A DNA stretch of 64,000 nucleotides. Origin: Neobacillus citreus. GTDB taxonomy: Bacteria > Bacillota > Bacilli > Bacillales > Cytobacillaceae. The stretch lies in assembly GCF_018343545.2 (NCBI RefSeq), contig NZ_JAGYPE020000002.1, forward strand, positions 127,360 to 191,359, in the 5' to 3' direction. Shown piece by piece: positions 33,084-42,555 of this stretch (within the stretch, counting starts at the first letter, position 1; every line of letters starts with the position of its first letter). The notes under the pieces were generated by a model. The model was not told the origin of the DNA, ran no database searches, and was given only the letters and a program-made list of their open reading frames with translations. The position numbers and the translations under genes were made by a program.

Positions 33084-33249
33084 AGAATGCATTGAAATCA
33101 GGTAACAGTTGTTGCTTTGATTTCCTGCGTGCTCACAAATAATATGGCGGGAATGATCGCTAGTATATAAAATATGCTCAGAAATTCTCCCCCCATGAAA
33201 CGGTTTATACCAATTAGGTATAGCAACTGTTTTATGGGGGTTTTTTGTG
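33084..33249 (+). ncRNA. structured leader of the formate dehydrogenase gene (candidate cis-regulatory RNA B)
   Basis: The leader repeats the blocks of the focA leader: GTAACAGTTGTTGC (33102-33115), GGCGGGAA (33146-33153), CTAGTAT (33160) at the same 14-base offset, and GCTCAGAA. A terminator follows, with CCCCCATGAAAC near 33189 pairing with the TTTTATGGGGG ending at 33240, then TTTTTTG. It ends just before the ribosome binding site at 33253. Confidence 0.55.
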
Positions 33250-33266
33250 TTTAGGAGGGACGTATT

Positions 33267-36239
33267 TTGTCGGAAAAAGTGAATGTGTTTATTAATGGAA
33301 CCGCCCGTGAGATTGAGGCGGGAACGCGAATCTTGGATTACCTTATTTCACAAGATATCCAGCATCCACATGTTTGTTATTCAGAAATTCTTGGGCCAGT
33401 CCAAAGCTGTGATACCTGTATGTGTGAGGTGAACGGCAGCATTATGAGGGCCTGTTCGACTATCGTGGAGGAAGGAATGAATATCCTGACCGCGTCTGAA
33501 GTGGCGAAAAAGGCCCAGGAAGAAGCGATGGATCGGATTCTGGAAAACCACTTATTATACTGTACGGTCTGCGACAACAACAATGGCAATTGCCGTGTCC
33601 ATAATACAGCGGAAATGATGGGAGTCGAGCATCAAACACGTCCGCACCGCTCTAAGGGGTATGAAGTGGATATGTCTCATCCATTTTATCGCTACGACCC
33701 GGACCAATGTATTTTGTGCGGACGCTGTGTGGAAACCTGCCAAGACCTGCAGGTCAATGAAACATTGACGATTGACTGGGAGACCCAGCAGCCACGTGTA
33801 TTATGGGATGGCGGTAAAAGCATCAATGAATCCTCCTGCGTTTCCTGCGGTCAGTGTGTCACGGTTTGTCCATGTAATGCCTTAATGGAAAAATCCATGT
33901 TAGGTAATGCTGGATTCATGACAGGAATTGAAGATGATTTACTGACACCAATGATTGACCTTGTCAAAGCGGTAGAGCCGGATTACCAAACCATCTTTGC
34001 TGTTTCCGAAGTCGAAGCTGCCATGCGAGAAACACGCATTGAGAAAACAAAAACGGTTTGTACCTTCTGCGGCGTAGGCTGCTCATTTGAAGTGTGGACA
34101 AAAGATCATGAGATTTTAAAAATTGAACCATCCGAAAATGCACCAGTCAACAGTGTATCTACATGTGTAAAAGGGAAATTCGGCTGGGATTTTGTTAATT
34201 CAAAAGAACGGATTACCACTCCTTTAATCCGCAAGGGCGATGTGTTTGTTGAAGCCTCTTGGGATGAAGCCTTAGATCTTGTGGCAGAAAAATTGGGCGG
34301 CATTAAAGATACGTACGGCAGCGATGCACTTGGATTTATTGCTTCTTCAAAAATCACGAATGAAGAGAATTACTTGATTCAAAAATTAAGCCGGCAGGTA
34401 TTCGGCACTAACAACGTGGACAACTGCTCCCGTTACTGCCAATCTCCTGCTTCTTGGGGCTTGCAGCAAACCGGCGGCATTGGTGGTGATTCCGCAACGA
34501 TTCAAGACATCGCGGGCGCGGGACTAGTCATTTTAGTAGGCTGTGCTCCGGCAGAGGGACACCCTGTTCTTGCCACACGGATTAAGCGTGCGCATAAGCT
34601 TCACGGACAAAAGCTAATCACCATCGATGTCCGCAAACATGAAATGGCCGATCGCGCTGATTTGTTTGTGCGTCCAAGACAAGGGACGGATTATGTATGG
34701 CTGTCTGCTGTAACAAAATACATCATTGACCAAGGCTGGCATGATGAAGCGTTCATTCAAAAGCATGTCAACCATTATGATGAATTCTTAAATATGATTA
34801 CTCCTTATACGCTCGAAGAAGCAGAAAGAATGACTGACATCTCGCAAGAGGCATTAATCCAAATCGCTGAAATGATTCATGAAGCCGACGGGACCGCCAT
34901 TTGCTGGGGAATGGGCGTCACGCAAAATATCGCTGGTTCGCATACATCTGTTGCCATTGCCAACCTTCTTCTTGCAACAGGAAACATGATGCGCCGTAAT
35001 GCAGGGGCATTCCCACTCCGTGGTCATAACAACGTCCAAGGTGCAAGTGACATGGGAACCATGCCAAATATTTACCCAGGGTATCAGCAAGTAGCTAATG
35101 ACGAGGTTCGTACCAAATTTGAAAAGGCTTATGGAGTAACACTGCCAGCACAGCCGGGGCTCGATAATATCGAAATGCTTGAAGCAATTGATAAAGGCGA
35201 ATTAAAAGGCATGTATATTGTCGGTGAGGATATGGCCTGGGTGGATGCTGATTCCAACCATACACAAGCGATGCTTGCGAAGCTTGATTTCCTTGTGGTT
35301 CAAGAAATCTTCTTAACGACAACGGCTCAATTTGCTGATGTGATTTTACCAGGGGTGCCTTCCCTTGAAAAAGACGGGACGTTCACCAATACAGAGCGCC
35401 GAGTCCAGCGTTTGTATAAGGCGCTAGAAACAACAGGCGACAGCAAGCCTGACTGGTGGATCCTCATGCAGGTTGCGAACCGCATGGGCTTTAACTGGAA
35501 CTACACGCATCCAAGTGAGATTTTTTCTGAAATGGCTGGCTTAAATCCATTTTTTACACATTGTAATTACGACGTTCTTGAAGGCTGGAACAGCTTTACA
35601 TGGGGATCGCCGGACGGGACTGACACACCTGTTCTTTATCTGAACGGCTTTAACTTCCCTGACAAGAAGGCTCGGTTTGGTTTGTTTGACTATGTACCTC
35701 CGGTGGAATTCCCGGCTGAGTTCGACTTGTCGCTTGATAACGGGCGTTTGCTGGAACATTTCCATGAAGGGAACCTAACGCATAAATCTGAGGGGCTTCA
35801 GTACAAGTTCCCGAAAGTCTTTGTCGAGGTTTCACCTGAGCTTGCCAAAGAGCGCGGGGTGAAGGATGGCACGCTTGTCCGCCTTGTTTCACCGTATGGT
35901 GCGATTCGTCTGCCAGTTCTCGTCACAGACCGTGTGGAAGGAAAAACTGTATATGTTCCAATGCACTCCTCCAGTCATGAGAGTGCGGTTAATTTACTGA
36001 CGGGCGGGGCAGTCGATGTCGTGACCCATACACCTGCATATAAACAAACGAAAGTGCGAATGGAAGTGCTGGAAATCAAGGGAGAAAATCCGCTTCCAAG
36101 ATTCAACCCGCGCAACGCCACACGGACGCCGCAGCTGGGTCTTGAGATTTACCGGAAATGGGAACGCGGCGATTATGTGCCAATTTCAAGTGTCAATGAA
36201 TATGTACAGCCTGGCCTGTATGACAGGAGGAACGCATAA
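33267..36239 (+). CDS. fdhF: formate dehydrogenase alpha subunit (molybdo/tungsto-bis-MGD)
   Basis: 990-residue cytoplasmic formate dehydrogenase. Order of domains: a 2Fe-2S ferredoxin-like N-terminus (to about 80), two 4Fe-4S motifs (CILCGRCVETC, CVSCGQCVTVC), a further 4Fe-4S site beginning CTFCGVGC near residue 265, and the bis-MGD domains. The active-site ligand is a cysteine, C391 in NCSRYCQSPASW, where some relatives carry selenocysteine. The TTG start follows AGGAGGG. It overlaps the DUF1641 gene by one base. It resembles YrhE/YjgC of B. subtilis and lacks a dedicated beta subunit. Confidence 0.93.
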   Translation: MSEKVNVFINGTAREIEAGTRILDYLISQDIQHPHVCYSEILGPVQSCDTCMCEVNGSIMRACSTIVEEGMNILTASEVAKKAQEEAMDRILENHLLYCTVCDNNNGNCRVHNTAEMMGVEHQTRPHRSKGYEVDMSHPFYRYDPDQCILCGRCVETCQDLQVNETLTIDWETQQPRVLWDGGKSINESSCVSCGQCVTVCPCNALMEKSMLGNAGFMTGIEDDLLTPMIDLVKAVEPDYQTIFAVSEVEAAMRETRIEKTKTVCTFCGVGCSFEVWTKDHEILKIEPSENAPVNSVSTCVKGKFGWDFVNSKERITTPLIRKGDVFVEASWDEALDLVAEKLGGIKDTYGSDALGFIASSKITNEENYLIQKLSRQVFGTNNVDNCSRYCQSPASWGLQQTGGIGGDSATIQDIAGAGLVILVGCAPAEGHPVLATRIKRAHKLHGQKLITIDVRKHEMADRADLFVRPRQGTDYVWLSAVTKYIIDQGWHDEAFIQKHVNHYDEFLNMITPYTLEEAERMTDISQEALIQIAEMIHEADGTAICWGMGVTQNIAGSHTSVAIANLLLATGNMMRRNAGAFPLRGHNNVQGASDMGTMPNIYPGYQQVANDEVRTKFEKAYGVTLPAQPGLDNIEMLEAIDKGELKGMYIVGEDMAWVDADSNHTQAMLAKLDFLVVQEIFLTTTAQFADVILPGVPSLEKDGTFTNTERRVQRLYKALETTGDSKPDWWILMQVANRMGFNWNYTHPSEIFSEMAGLNPFFTHCNYDVLEGWNSFTWGSPDGTDTPVLYLNGFNFPDKKARFGLFDYVPPVEFPAEFDLSLDNGRLLEHFHEGNLTHKSEGLQYKFPKVFVEVSPELAKERGVKDGTLVRLVSPYGAIRLPVLVTDRVEGKTVYVPMHSSSHESAVNLLTGGAVDVVTHTPAYKQTKVRMEVLEIKGENPLPRFNPRNATRTPQLGLEIYRKWERGDYVPISSVNEYVQPGLYDRRNA

Positions 36240-36718
36240 TGGCTCAGCCAATTAAAATCATTAAAAAGGTAGAATTGACAGAAGAGCAACAAAAAGCGCA
36301 ATCCTTGGAGAGTCTTATCTCCGAGGTTGCGCAAAATAAAGATTCCCTGCTGGATACGCTTCAACTGTTGCAGGAGCTTCACAACAGCGGCATTTTAGAG
36401 GCCATGAACAGTCTCGTCAAAGCCAAAGAGACAGTGGCAAAAATTGCGGTTGGCCAAATGACACGAGAGCCTGTCACGAATCTCATCAATAATGCGATGG
36501 CAGCAGGTGGCGCTTTGACGACGCTTGATCCCAAAATGACACAAAAACTGATGAATGGCGTTGCAAAAGGGTTGGAAAAAGCAGATCAAGGGCTTCAGTC
36601 TAATTCAAAAGTAGGTATACTAGATTTATTGAAGGTATTGAACGATCCGGATATCAATCGAGCAATTGGTTTTGGTTTGAATCTCTTGAAGGGTGTCGGG
36701 GAAGGCTTAAAGGATTAA
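36239..36718 (+). CDS. DUF1641 family protein (formate dehydrogenase partner)
   Basis: 159-residue helical protein like YrhD/YjgD of B. subtilis. It regularly follows formate dehydrogenase genes and is presumed an accessory or membrane-linking subunit. Its ATG overlaps the dehydrogenase stop (TAATG). The DUF1641 stretch KEDPDI-like region appears here as KVLNDPDINRAIGFGLNLLKGVG at the C-terminus. Role inferred from context. Confidence 0.85.
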   Translation: MAQPIKIIKKVELTEEQQKAQSLESLISEVAQNKDSLLDTLQLLQELHNSGILEAMNSLVKAKETVAKIAVGQMTREPVTNLINNAMAAGGALTTLDPKMTQKLMNGVAKGLEKADQGLQSNSKVGILDLLKVLNDPDINRAIGFGLNLLKGVGEGLKD

Positions 36719-36723
36719 AAGGA

Positions 36724-36770
36724 GGGGGAAACCCATTTGATGATTTAAAAAGAAGGGGTTTCCCTGTTTT
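36724..36770 (+). terminator. possible terminator after DUF1641
   Basis: GGGAAACCC (36726-36734) can pair with GGGTTTCCC ending at 36764 across a 20-base loop, followed by TGTTTT. The U-tract is short, so termination may be partial. Confidence 0.55.
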
Positions 36771-36814
36771 AATCGAAAACTATTCTGAAACGACAAATGA
36801 AGGGGAAGTCGATA

Positions 36815-37177
36815 ATGGGTAAAAATTTAGAACACCAATTTAGTATGCTGGTTCGGGAAATCAGAAAAGAGTACGTTGGAAACGGCCCAAAAGAAATTAG
36901 CACCCGATTCGTGGAAAACTGGGCGATTAGTGAAATGAAAGGCAACCTTACGAATGTAGAGAAGTTTATGATTAACTCTGAACAAGGAAAACAAACCGTT
37001 CATGAGGCTCGGACCAAGTTGGTAAAGGAAATCTATAAGAGACAAGAGGTTGTGGATAAGTTTGAAACCTTAATGGGAGCAAAAGTGCTGCGGCTATTTT
37101 CCGATATTAATATTGACGAAGATATCGCCATGACTGTTTTTGTTTTTGATAAATCAATTGATCAAAAAGGTAAATGA
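36815..37177 (+). CDS. MpsC/DUF2294 family protein
   Basis: 120-residue protein of the DUF2294 family, named MpsC from the membrane-potential-generating MpsABC system of Staphylococcus. The start MGKNLEHQFSMLVREIRKEYVGNGP is typical, as is TRFVENWAISEMKGNLT. The ATG at 36815 follows AAGGGGAAG. Many Bacillus members are found beside formate dehydrogenase genes without MpsA/MpsB, as here, so a role in formate metabolism or CO2/bicarbonate handling is a guess. Confidence 0.75.
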   Translation: MGKNLEHQFSMLVREIRKEYVGNGPKEISTRFVENWAISEMKGNLTNVEKFMINSEQGKQTVHEARTKLVKEIYKRQEVVDKFETLMGAKVLRLFSDINIDEDIAMTVFVFDKSIDQKGK

Positions 37178-37199
37178 GGGAACAAGGGAGACAGGGAGA

Positions 37200-38009
37200 A
37201 TGGACCAGCAAATGCAGGTAACAAACCAAGTGCTGCGATATGAAAATGGTGTTGTGCAGCTTGTCGAGGATGTGGTTGTGACGGAATATCCGATCACGAT
37301 TATGTTAAATGACCAAGAATTTGCCACCCTCGTATGCAGTCCGGAGGATATTGAGGAACTTGTCATCGGATTTTTGGCGTCAGAGGGGATAATCGGCCGC
37401 TATGAGGATATAAAGGAACTGCAAGTGATTGAAAAACTAGGGAAAGCAATCGTAACAACACATCGAGTGAATAAGTTGAATGAAATGTTCCACTCCAAGC
37501 GCATTGTAACATCGTGCTGCGGGAAAAGCCGGCAGAGTTTTTATTTTTATAATGATGCCAGAACAGTTAAGCCGATTGAAGTGAAAAGCAAAGTGCTGAC
37601 CGTCGACAACTGCTTCCGTCTGATGGAGATGCTGCAGGAATCCTCTACCATTTTTCAAGATACGGGCGGTGTCCATAACGCCGCATTATGTGATGGAAAT
37701 GGCATTATTGTAGCGCGGACGGACATTGGCAGACATAATGCTTTGGATAAAATTTACGGCTACTGTCTGAAGCATCATATTTCCATCGAAGACAAAGTGA
37801 TTGCCTTTAGTGGGCGCATTTCCTCGGAGGTATTATTAAAAGTAGCAAAAATTAGATGCGGCATGGTTCTATCAAAATCGGCCCCAACAGAACTTGCATT
37901 AAGATTGGCTAAAGAACTGGGGATTACAACGGTTGGATTTATCCGGAATAATGCCTTAAATATTTATACAAACTCTGAACGGATCATTACACCTGAATTA
38001 GCGAAATAA
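37200..38009 (+). CDS. fdhD: FdhD, formate dehydrogenase sulfurtransferase
   Basis: 269-residue FdhD, which delivers sulfur to the bis-MGD cofactor to activate formate dehydrogenase. The conserved cysteine loop is TSCCGKSR near residue 102, and DTGGVHNAAL and RTDIGRHNALDKI are family signatures. The frame is open back into the preceding gene, but GGGAGACAGGGAG selects the ATG at 37200. It completes the formate dehydrogenase operon. Confidence 0.92.
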   Translation: MDQQMQVTNQVLRYENGVVQLVEDVVVTEYPITIMLNDQEFATLVCSPEDIEELVIGFLASEGIIGRYEDIKELQVIEKLGKAIVTTHRVNKLNEMFHSKRIVTSCCGKSRQSFYFYNDARTVKPIEVKSKVLTVDNCFRLMEMLQESSTIFQDTGGVHNAALCDGNGIIVARTDIGRHNALDKIYGYCLKHHISIEDKVIAFSGRISSEVLLKVAKIRCGMVLSKSAPTELALRLAKELGITTVGFIRNNALNIYTNSERIITPELAK

Positions 38010-38013
38010 GGGG

Positions 38014-38046
38014 ATACCGCTAGTCGTTGCTAAGCGGTATTTTTGT
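38014..38046 (+). terminator. Rho-independent terminator after fdhD
   Basis: ATACCGCT (38014-38021) pairs with AGCGGTAT (38033-38040), then TTTTGTTATT. Confidence 0.8.
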
Positions 38047-38118
38047 TATTCAATCGTATTGGTAATACTGCAGATATGTTAAAATCCTTCTAAAGAATCC
38101 TTAAGATGGGGTGTTTTG

Positions 38119-39000
38119 ATGGAGTTACGCCAATTAAATCTTTTTATGGAGGCAGCTAAGCACAAAAGTATTACTAAGGCAGCGGAGAGTGTGCATATTT
38201 CACAGCCTGCCTTGAGTAAATCGATTATGGCTTTAGAAGAAGAGCTTGGCATGACCTTGATTATCCGCAGCAATAAGACAACGAATCTCACAGACGCTGG
38301 GAATGTGGTGCTAGAATATGCCCAGAAAATTTCTGGCCTGCTTGATGAAATGACCACGACATTAAATGATATGACAGATTTGAAGAGAGGCGAAATTAAC
38401 ATTGGCTTGCCGCCGTTTATCGGAAGTTTATTTTTTCCAAAAGTGATGGCTAAGTTTCATCAGGAATTTCCAAATATCAAATTAAATATTACCGAGTACG
38501 GTGGAGCGAGGGTTGTCAAGAGCGTTGATGAAGGGGAATTTGAGCTTGGTGTTACCGTTCTGCCGATTGATGAGCAGGATTTTCAAGTTTACCCGATTGT
38601 AGAGGAAGAAATGATGCTGGTGGTTCACAAAGACCATCACCTTGCTGCCCGTAAACAAGTAGAGATCAAGGAATTAGCAGATGAGGAATTTATCTTTTAC
38701 CATGAAGAATTTTCATTAAATCAGATCTTAAGGAATCAATTCTTTATAGCTGGTGGTTTTGAGCCGAAGATCTTATTTAAAAGTACGCAATGGGACCTGA
38801 TGTCGGAAATGGTGGCAGCCAACCTGGGGATCACCGTTCTTCCACAATCCATTTGCAATCGGTTAATGAATAGGGATTTAAAAATCATTACCCTCAGGCC
38901 AGTCATCCTATGGAAGCTTGCCGTCATTACCAAAAAAGACCGCTATATTTCCAGTGCAGGAAGAACCTTTATTGACTTTATTTTGAATGAATCATTATAA
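38119..39000 (+). CDS. LysR family regulator (CidR-like)
   Basis: 293-residue LysR regulator. The helix-turn-helix covers residues 16-45 (SITKAAESVHISQPALSKSI) and the effector domain starts near residue 92. It is encoded immediately ahead of cidA- and cidB-like genes, as in CidR-controlled loci of staphylococci and YwbI-YwbH-YwbG of B. subtilis. CidR-type regulators respond to acetate or pyruvate overflow. That role is inferred here. Confidence 0.85.
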   Translation: MELRQLNLFMEAAKHKSITKAAESVHISQPALSKSIMALEEELGMTLIIRSNKTTNLTDAGNVVLEYAQKISGLLDEMTTTLNDMTDLKRGEINIGLPPFIGSLFFPKVMAKFHQEFPNIKLNITEYGGARVVKSVDEGEFELGVTVLPIDEQDFQVYPIVEEEMMLVVHKDHHLAARKQVEIKELADEEFIFYHEEFSLNQILRNQFFIAGGFEPKILFKSTQWDLMSEMVAANLGITVLPQSICNRLMNRDLKIITLRPVILWKLAVITKKDRYISSAGRTFIDFILNESL

Positions 39001-39139
39001 CTTTGAGTTATGAAAACCATTCTAAATATGTATTTTACGAATGGTAAAATTCGTCGTAACATTACTCTATAGTTTAAATCGAGAAGTTAAAGGAGCATGA
39101 AGGAATTTCCTTTTTCTTCTTTTGGAGAGGATTTTTACG

Positions 39140-39508
39140 ATGAAAATTGGGGTTATTATTTTACAGATATTATTCATACATGTCTTTTTATTTCTCGGAG
39201 CCGCACTAAAAGAAATCGTTCCACTGCCGATACCTGCTTCGATGTTTGGCTTGTTCCTTTTGTTTTTGGCACTTTGCCTTCACATCATCAAGCTGGAATG
39301 GATTGAAAAAGGAGCAAATTGGCTGCTGGCAGAGCTGCTATTATTCTTCGTACCGTCTGCAGTAGGGATTGTGAATTATGATGAAATTATCAGCTTTCAA
39401 GGGGCCGAAATCGTCGTATTGATTGGGGTCAGCACCATCATTGTGATGGGAATGACAGCCTTAATTGCAGAAAAAGTAACAAAAAGGAAAGGAAGTGAGC
39501 AGCTATGA
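39140..39508 (+). CDS. cidA: CidA/LrgA holin-like protein
   Basis: 122-residue protein with four hydrophobic helices, including the family stretch LPIPASMFGLFLLFLAL. It is a holin-like membrane protein linked to pyruvate transport, autolysis and programmed lysis in Firmicutes. The ATG at 39140 follows GGAGAGGA. An upstream ATG at 39122 lacks a good site. It overlaps cidB by four bases. Confidence 0.87.
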   Translation: MKIGVIILQILFIHVFLFLGAALKEIVPLPIPASMFGLFLLFLALCLHIIKLEWIEKGANWLLAELLLFFVPSAVGIVNYDEIISFQGAEIVVLIGVSTIIVMGMTALIAEKVTKRKGSEQL

Positions 39509-40182
39509 TGATGGTAATTTGTATTGTAGGAACTTACCTTATTTATCGGTTATCCAAGAAAATCTATGCTAAATGGGCGTTTCCTTTATTCCATCATTTA
39601 CTGCTTGCACCAATTCTGTTAATCGTGTTAATTTCAATCATGCATGTGTCCGCAAATCAATATTTGGAAGCAACGAAGTGGCTGACACATATGCTCGGGC
39701 CAGCTACAGTTGCGTTCGCGGTACCGATTTATAAGCATCTTCCGATAGTCAAAAAATATTTGGGAACCATCATTATCAGTACCATTACGGGTTCGCTGGT
39801 GGCGATTTTTTCAACATTTGCTTTATCAAAAATCATTCATTTGAAATATGATTTTATGACGTCAATTCTTCCAAGGTCCATTACAACGCCCTTTGCCATT
39901 GAAGTTTCCAAAGAGATTGGCGGACTGCCAACGTTAACAACCGTGTTCGTCATCTTGACCGGCGTGATTGGCGGTGTTGTCGGCCCTTCTGTTATCAAAT
40001 GGTTATCAATTCAGACGCCGATTGCCAAAGGTCTAGCGCTTGGAATGAGTGCACATGGTGCCGGAACGAGTAAGGCGCTGGAATATGGGGAGCAGGAAGC
40101 TACCTTTTCATCCCTGGCGATGATTTTCGCCGCCTTTATTACCCTGCTGTTGGGGGCACTGCTGATACCTGCGATGATTTAG
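39505..40182 (+). CDS. cidB: CidB/LrgB family membrane protein
   Basis: 225-residue membrane protein with seven or so hydrophobic segments and the LrgB signatures ATVAFAVPIYKHL and GVIGGVVGPSV followed by ALGMSAHGAGTSKALEYG. It works with the CidA-like partner as an antiholin/pyruvate-transport unit in the inner membrane. Translation is coupled through the ATGA overlap. It ends about 60 bases before a 21-bp perfect inverted repeat. Confidence 0.88.
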   Translation: MMMVICIVGTYLIYRLSKKIYAKWAFPLFHHLLLAPILLIVLISIMHVSANQYLEATKWLTHMLGPATVAFAVPIYKHLPIVKKYLGTIIISTITGSLVAIFSTFALSKIIHLKYDFMTSILPRSITTPFAIEVSKEIGGLPTLTTVFVILTGVIGGVVGPSVIKWLSIQTPIAKGLALGMSAHGAGTSKALEYGEQEATFSSLAMIFAAFITLLLGALLIPAMI

Positions 40183-40240
40183 TGGAAATCCCCCATAAAG
40201 AGAGCATTCCTTACGAATATGTTTATATGTAAAAAAAAAA

Positions 40241-40287
40241 CATGGGGACGGTTCTTCTGCTGCTGAAGCAGAAGAACCGTCCCCATG
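40241..40287. repeat. GGGGACGGTTCT palindrome (21-bp stem)
   Basis: A 21-bp perfect inverted repeat, CATGGGGACGGTTCTTCTGC plus T at 40241-40261 and its complement at 40267-40287, with loop GCTGA. It lies between cidB and the PBP gene, only 7 bases before the PBP ribosome binding site. It is a copy of the motif also found at 29863, 50134, 52880 and 62618. Confidence 0.85.
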
Positions 40288-40307
40288 CATCATCGGAGAG
40301 AAGAATT

Positions 40308-42479
40308 ATGACAGAAGAAAACTATCAATCTCGTGAGGAACGAAGGAAAGCGGAGAACACAAGGGAAAGCCGCCAAATAAGCAAAAAATTGCCCGTAAAA
40401 GGGTCGTTGTTAAGAAAAGTGCTTATTGTCTGTTTGGTAATAGGGCTTGTTTCAACCGGGGCAGGGGCAATCACGTTCGCATCGATGGTGAAGGGTACAC
40501 CTGAACTGGATGCCTCCAAATTAATCGACCCTCTATCAACGAAATTTTATGATAAAGATGGAAACTTCATTTATGAATACGGGAAAGAAAAGCGGACAAA
40601 AATCTCGTATGAGCAAATTCCGGAGGTGCTGGAAAATGCGTTCATTGCCACGGAGGATTCCCGCTTTTATGACCATCATGGCATTGACATCAAAAGGACG
40701 GCCAAAGCCATTTTTGTCAATGTAACCGGTGATTTCGGATCTCAGGGCGGGAGTACGATTACGCAGCAGGTCATTAAAAACTCATTTTTGACACCCGAAA
40801 AAACATTGAAACGGAAGGTGCAGGAATGGGATTTGGCGTATCAGCTGGAGAATAAGTATTCCAAGCACGAAATCTTAATGATGTATTTGAACAAAATCTA
40901 CCTGGGCAACCGCTCATACGGAGTGGCTGCCGCAGCAAAGAACTACTACGGGTTAGAGCCAAACGAATTGAAAAAGTTAACTCTCGCCCAGGCGGCCATG
41001 CTAGCCGGACTGCCGCAGAGTCCCAATAATTACGACCCAACCAAGCAGGAAAACAAAGAAGCTGCTACCGACCGCCGAAATCTAGTCTTAAGCTTGATGC
41101 TTCGGCATGGCTATATTACGGAAAAACAGATGGATGAAGCTTCAAAAGTTCCAGTTACAGAAGGGCTTATACCAAAAAGTGAGCAGCAAGGAATGCCGTA
41201 TGAAGCATTTTTGGATGCAGTGGTAAAAGAGATCAAAGGAAAGCTTAAGGATGTAGACGTCAGTGCCGATGGGTTAACGATTTATACGACACTAGACCCG
41301 AAAGCACAGGATTATGCCGACAAAATGATGAACACGAATGAAATCATTGCTTACCCGGATGAGAAGTATCAGGGGGCGTTCGTTTTTATGAATACAAAAA
41401 CGGGGGAAGTCATGGCGATTGGCAGCGGCCGAAACGACTACCAAGCCGACTTTCTTGGCCACAATTTGGCTGTTGACATTAATCGACAGCCGGGTTCCAC
41501 CTTTAAGCCGATTATGGATTACGGTCCTGCAATTGAAAATTTAAAGTGGTCTACGGCCCATTTAATCAATGACCAGCCGACAACCTATTCAACCGGCCAG
41601 CAGATTTCTAACTGGGACCATCAATATCATGGAATGCTGACTATCCGCTCCGCGCTGCAAAACTCTTATAATATCCCAGCCCTTCTCACACTTCGAGAGG
41701 TTGGACTTGATAAAGCAAAGAACTTTGCGGAACAACTTGGCATTACATTTAAAAATAATCAAGTCTATGAGTCTTATGCAATCGGAAGCAATACCGTCAG
41801 CCCTCTAGCAATGGCAGGTGCCTACAGCGCCTTTGGAAACGGCGGAATCTACAATAAACCGCATTTTGTCCAAAAGGTTGTCTTGGCAGATGGCACAACG
41901 GTAAATTTCGCCGAGAAACCAAAGCGAGTGATGCAGGATTACACGGCCTATATGGTGACGGATATGTTACGGACTGTCGTCGATGCCGGAACAGGTACAG
42001 CAGCCAATATCTCTGGTTTGGATGTTGCGGGAAAAACAGGAACAACCAATTTTGATGCCCAGACGCGTGCGAAATACGGATATCCAAACAATGCGACAAA
42101 TGACAGCTGGTTCGCGGGATATACACCACAATACACCATGGCAGTCTGGACCGGATATGCCCAAAACGGTCCTGGCAACTATCAGGCTGGAAATACGACG
42201 AAAATTGCCCAATATATGTTTAAAGCGATGATCCAATCATTTGGAACGGATTCATCGAATTTCCAGCAGCCTAACAGCGTATATGAGGTCAATAACGAAC
42301 TGTATATTAAAGGTATCGCTTCCGCCGAAGTACCTCCGAAACCGATTGAAAAAGAAAAGCCAGAACTCGAAAACGGCTGGAAAAATGGAAAAGAGAAGCA
42401 TAAAAAGGACGAATGGAAAAAGGAAAAAGGAAATGGGAACGGAAAAGGGCATGGCAAAGGGAAAAATAAAGAAGATTAA
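40308..42479 (+). CDS. class A penicillin-binding protein (transglycosylase-transpeptidase)
   Basis: 723-residue bifunctional peptidoglycan synthase. A cytoplasmic basic N-terminus and one membrane helix (about residues 40-63) precede the GT51 transglycosylase with catalytic E116 in ATEDSRFYDHHG. The transpeptidase has S397-T-F-K400, the SYN motif in NSYNIPA, and K576-T-G-T. The last 60 residues are a Lys/Glu/Asn/Gly-rich tail ending GKGHGKGKNKED. The upstream reading into the palindrome is not coding. GGAGAG selects the ATG at 40308. It resembles PbpG/PBP2d or PBP1 relatives. Confidence 0.9.
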   Translation: MTEENYQSREERRKAENTRESRQISKKLPVKGSLLRKVLIVCLVIGLVSTGAGAITFASMVKGTPELDASKLIDPLSTKFYDKDGNFIYEYGKEKRTKISYEQIPEVLENAFIATEDSRFYDHHGIDIKRTAKAIFVNVTGDFGSQGGSTITQQVIKNSFLTPEKTLKRKVQEWDLAYQLENKYSKHEILMMYLNKIYLGNRSYGVAAAAKNYYGLEPNELKKLTLAQAAMLAGLPQSPNNYDPTKQENKEAATDRRNLVLSLMLRHGYITEKQMDEASKVPVTEGLIPKSEQQGMPYEAFLDAVVKEIKGKLKDVDVSADGLTIYTTLDPKAQDYADKMMNTNEIIAYPDEKYQGAFVFMNTKTGEVMAIGSGRNDYQADFLGHNLAVDINRQPGSTFKPIMDYGPAIENLKWSTAHLINDQPTTYSTGQQISNWDHQYHGMLTIRSALQNSYNIPALLTLREVGLDKAKNFAEQLGITFKNNQVYESYAIGSNTVSPLAMAGAYSAFGNGGIYNKPHFVQKVVLADGTTVNFAEKPKRVMQDYTAYMVTDMLRTVVDAGTGTAANISGLDVAGKTGTTNFDAQTRAKYGYPNNATNDSWFAGYTPQYTMAVWTGYAQNGPGNYQAGNTTKIAQYMFKAMIQSFGTDSSNFQQPNSVYEVNNELYIKGIASAEVPPKPIEKEKPELENGWKNGKEKHKKDEWKKEKGNGNGKGHGKGKNKED

Positions 42480-42503
42480 GATTGTACTATAAGGATTTTC
42501 GGG

Positions 42504-42533
42504 GCTGTCGACTAAGTCGGCAGTCTTTTTTGT
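42504..42533 (+). terminator. Rho-independent terminator after the PBP gene
   Basis: CTGTCGAC (42505-42512) pairs with GTCGGCAG (42516-42523), one G-U pair, followed by TCTTTTTTG. Confidence 0.78.
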
Positions 42534-42555
42534 TTAATACGTAAATTCAAAAGCC

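Noticed and set aside
34422..34450. Selenocysteine in the formate dehydrogenase
   Set aside because: The active-site codon for residue 391 is TGC, a plain cysteine, and no in-frame TGA interrupts the gene.
42182..42457. Minus-strand Phe/Pro-rich open frames under the PBP tail
   Set aside because: Shadow of the Lys/Glu-rich tail codons; no ribosome binding site.
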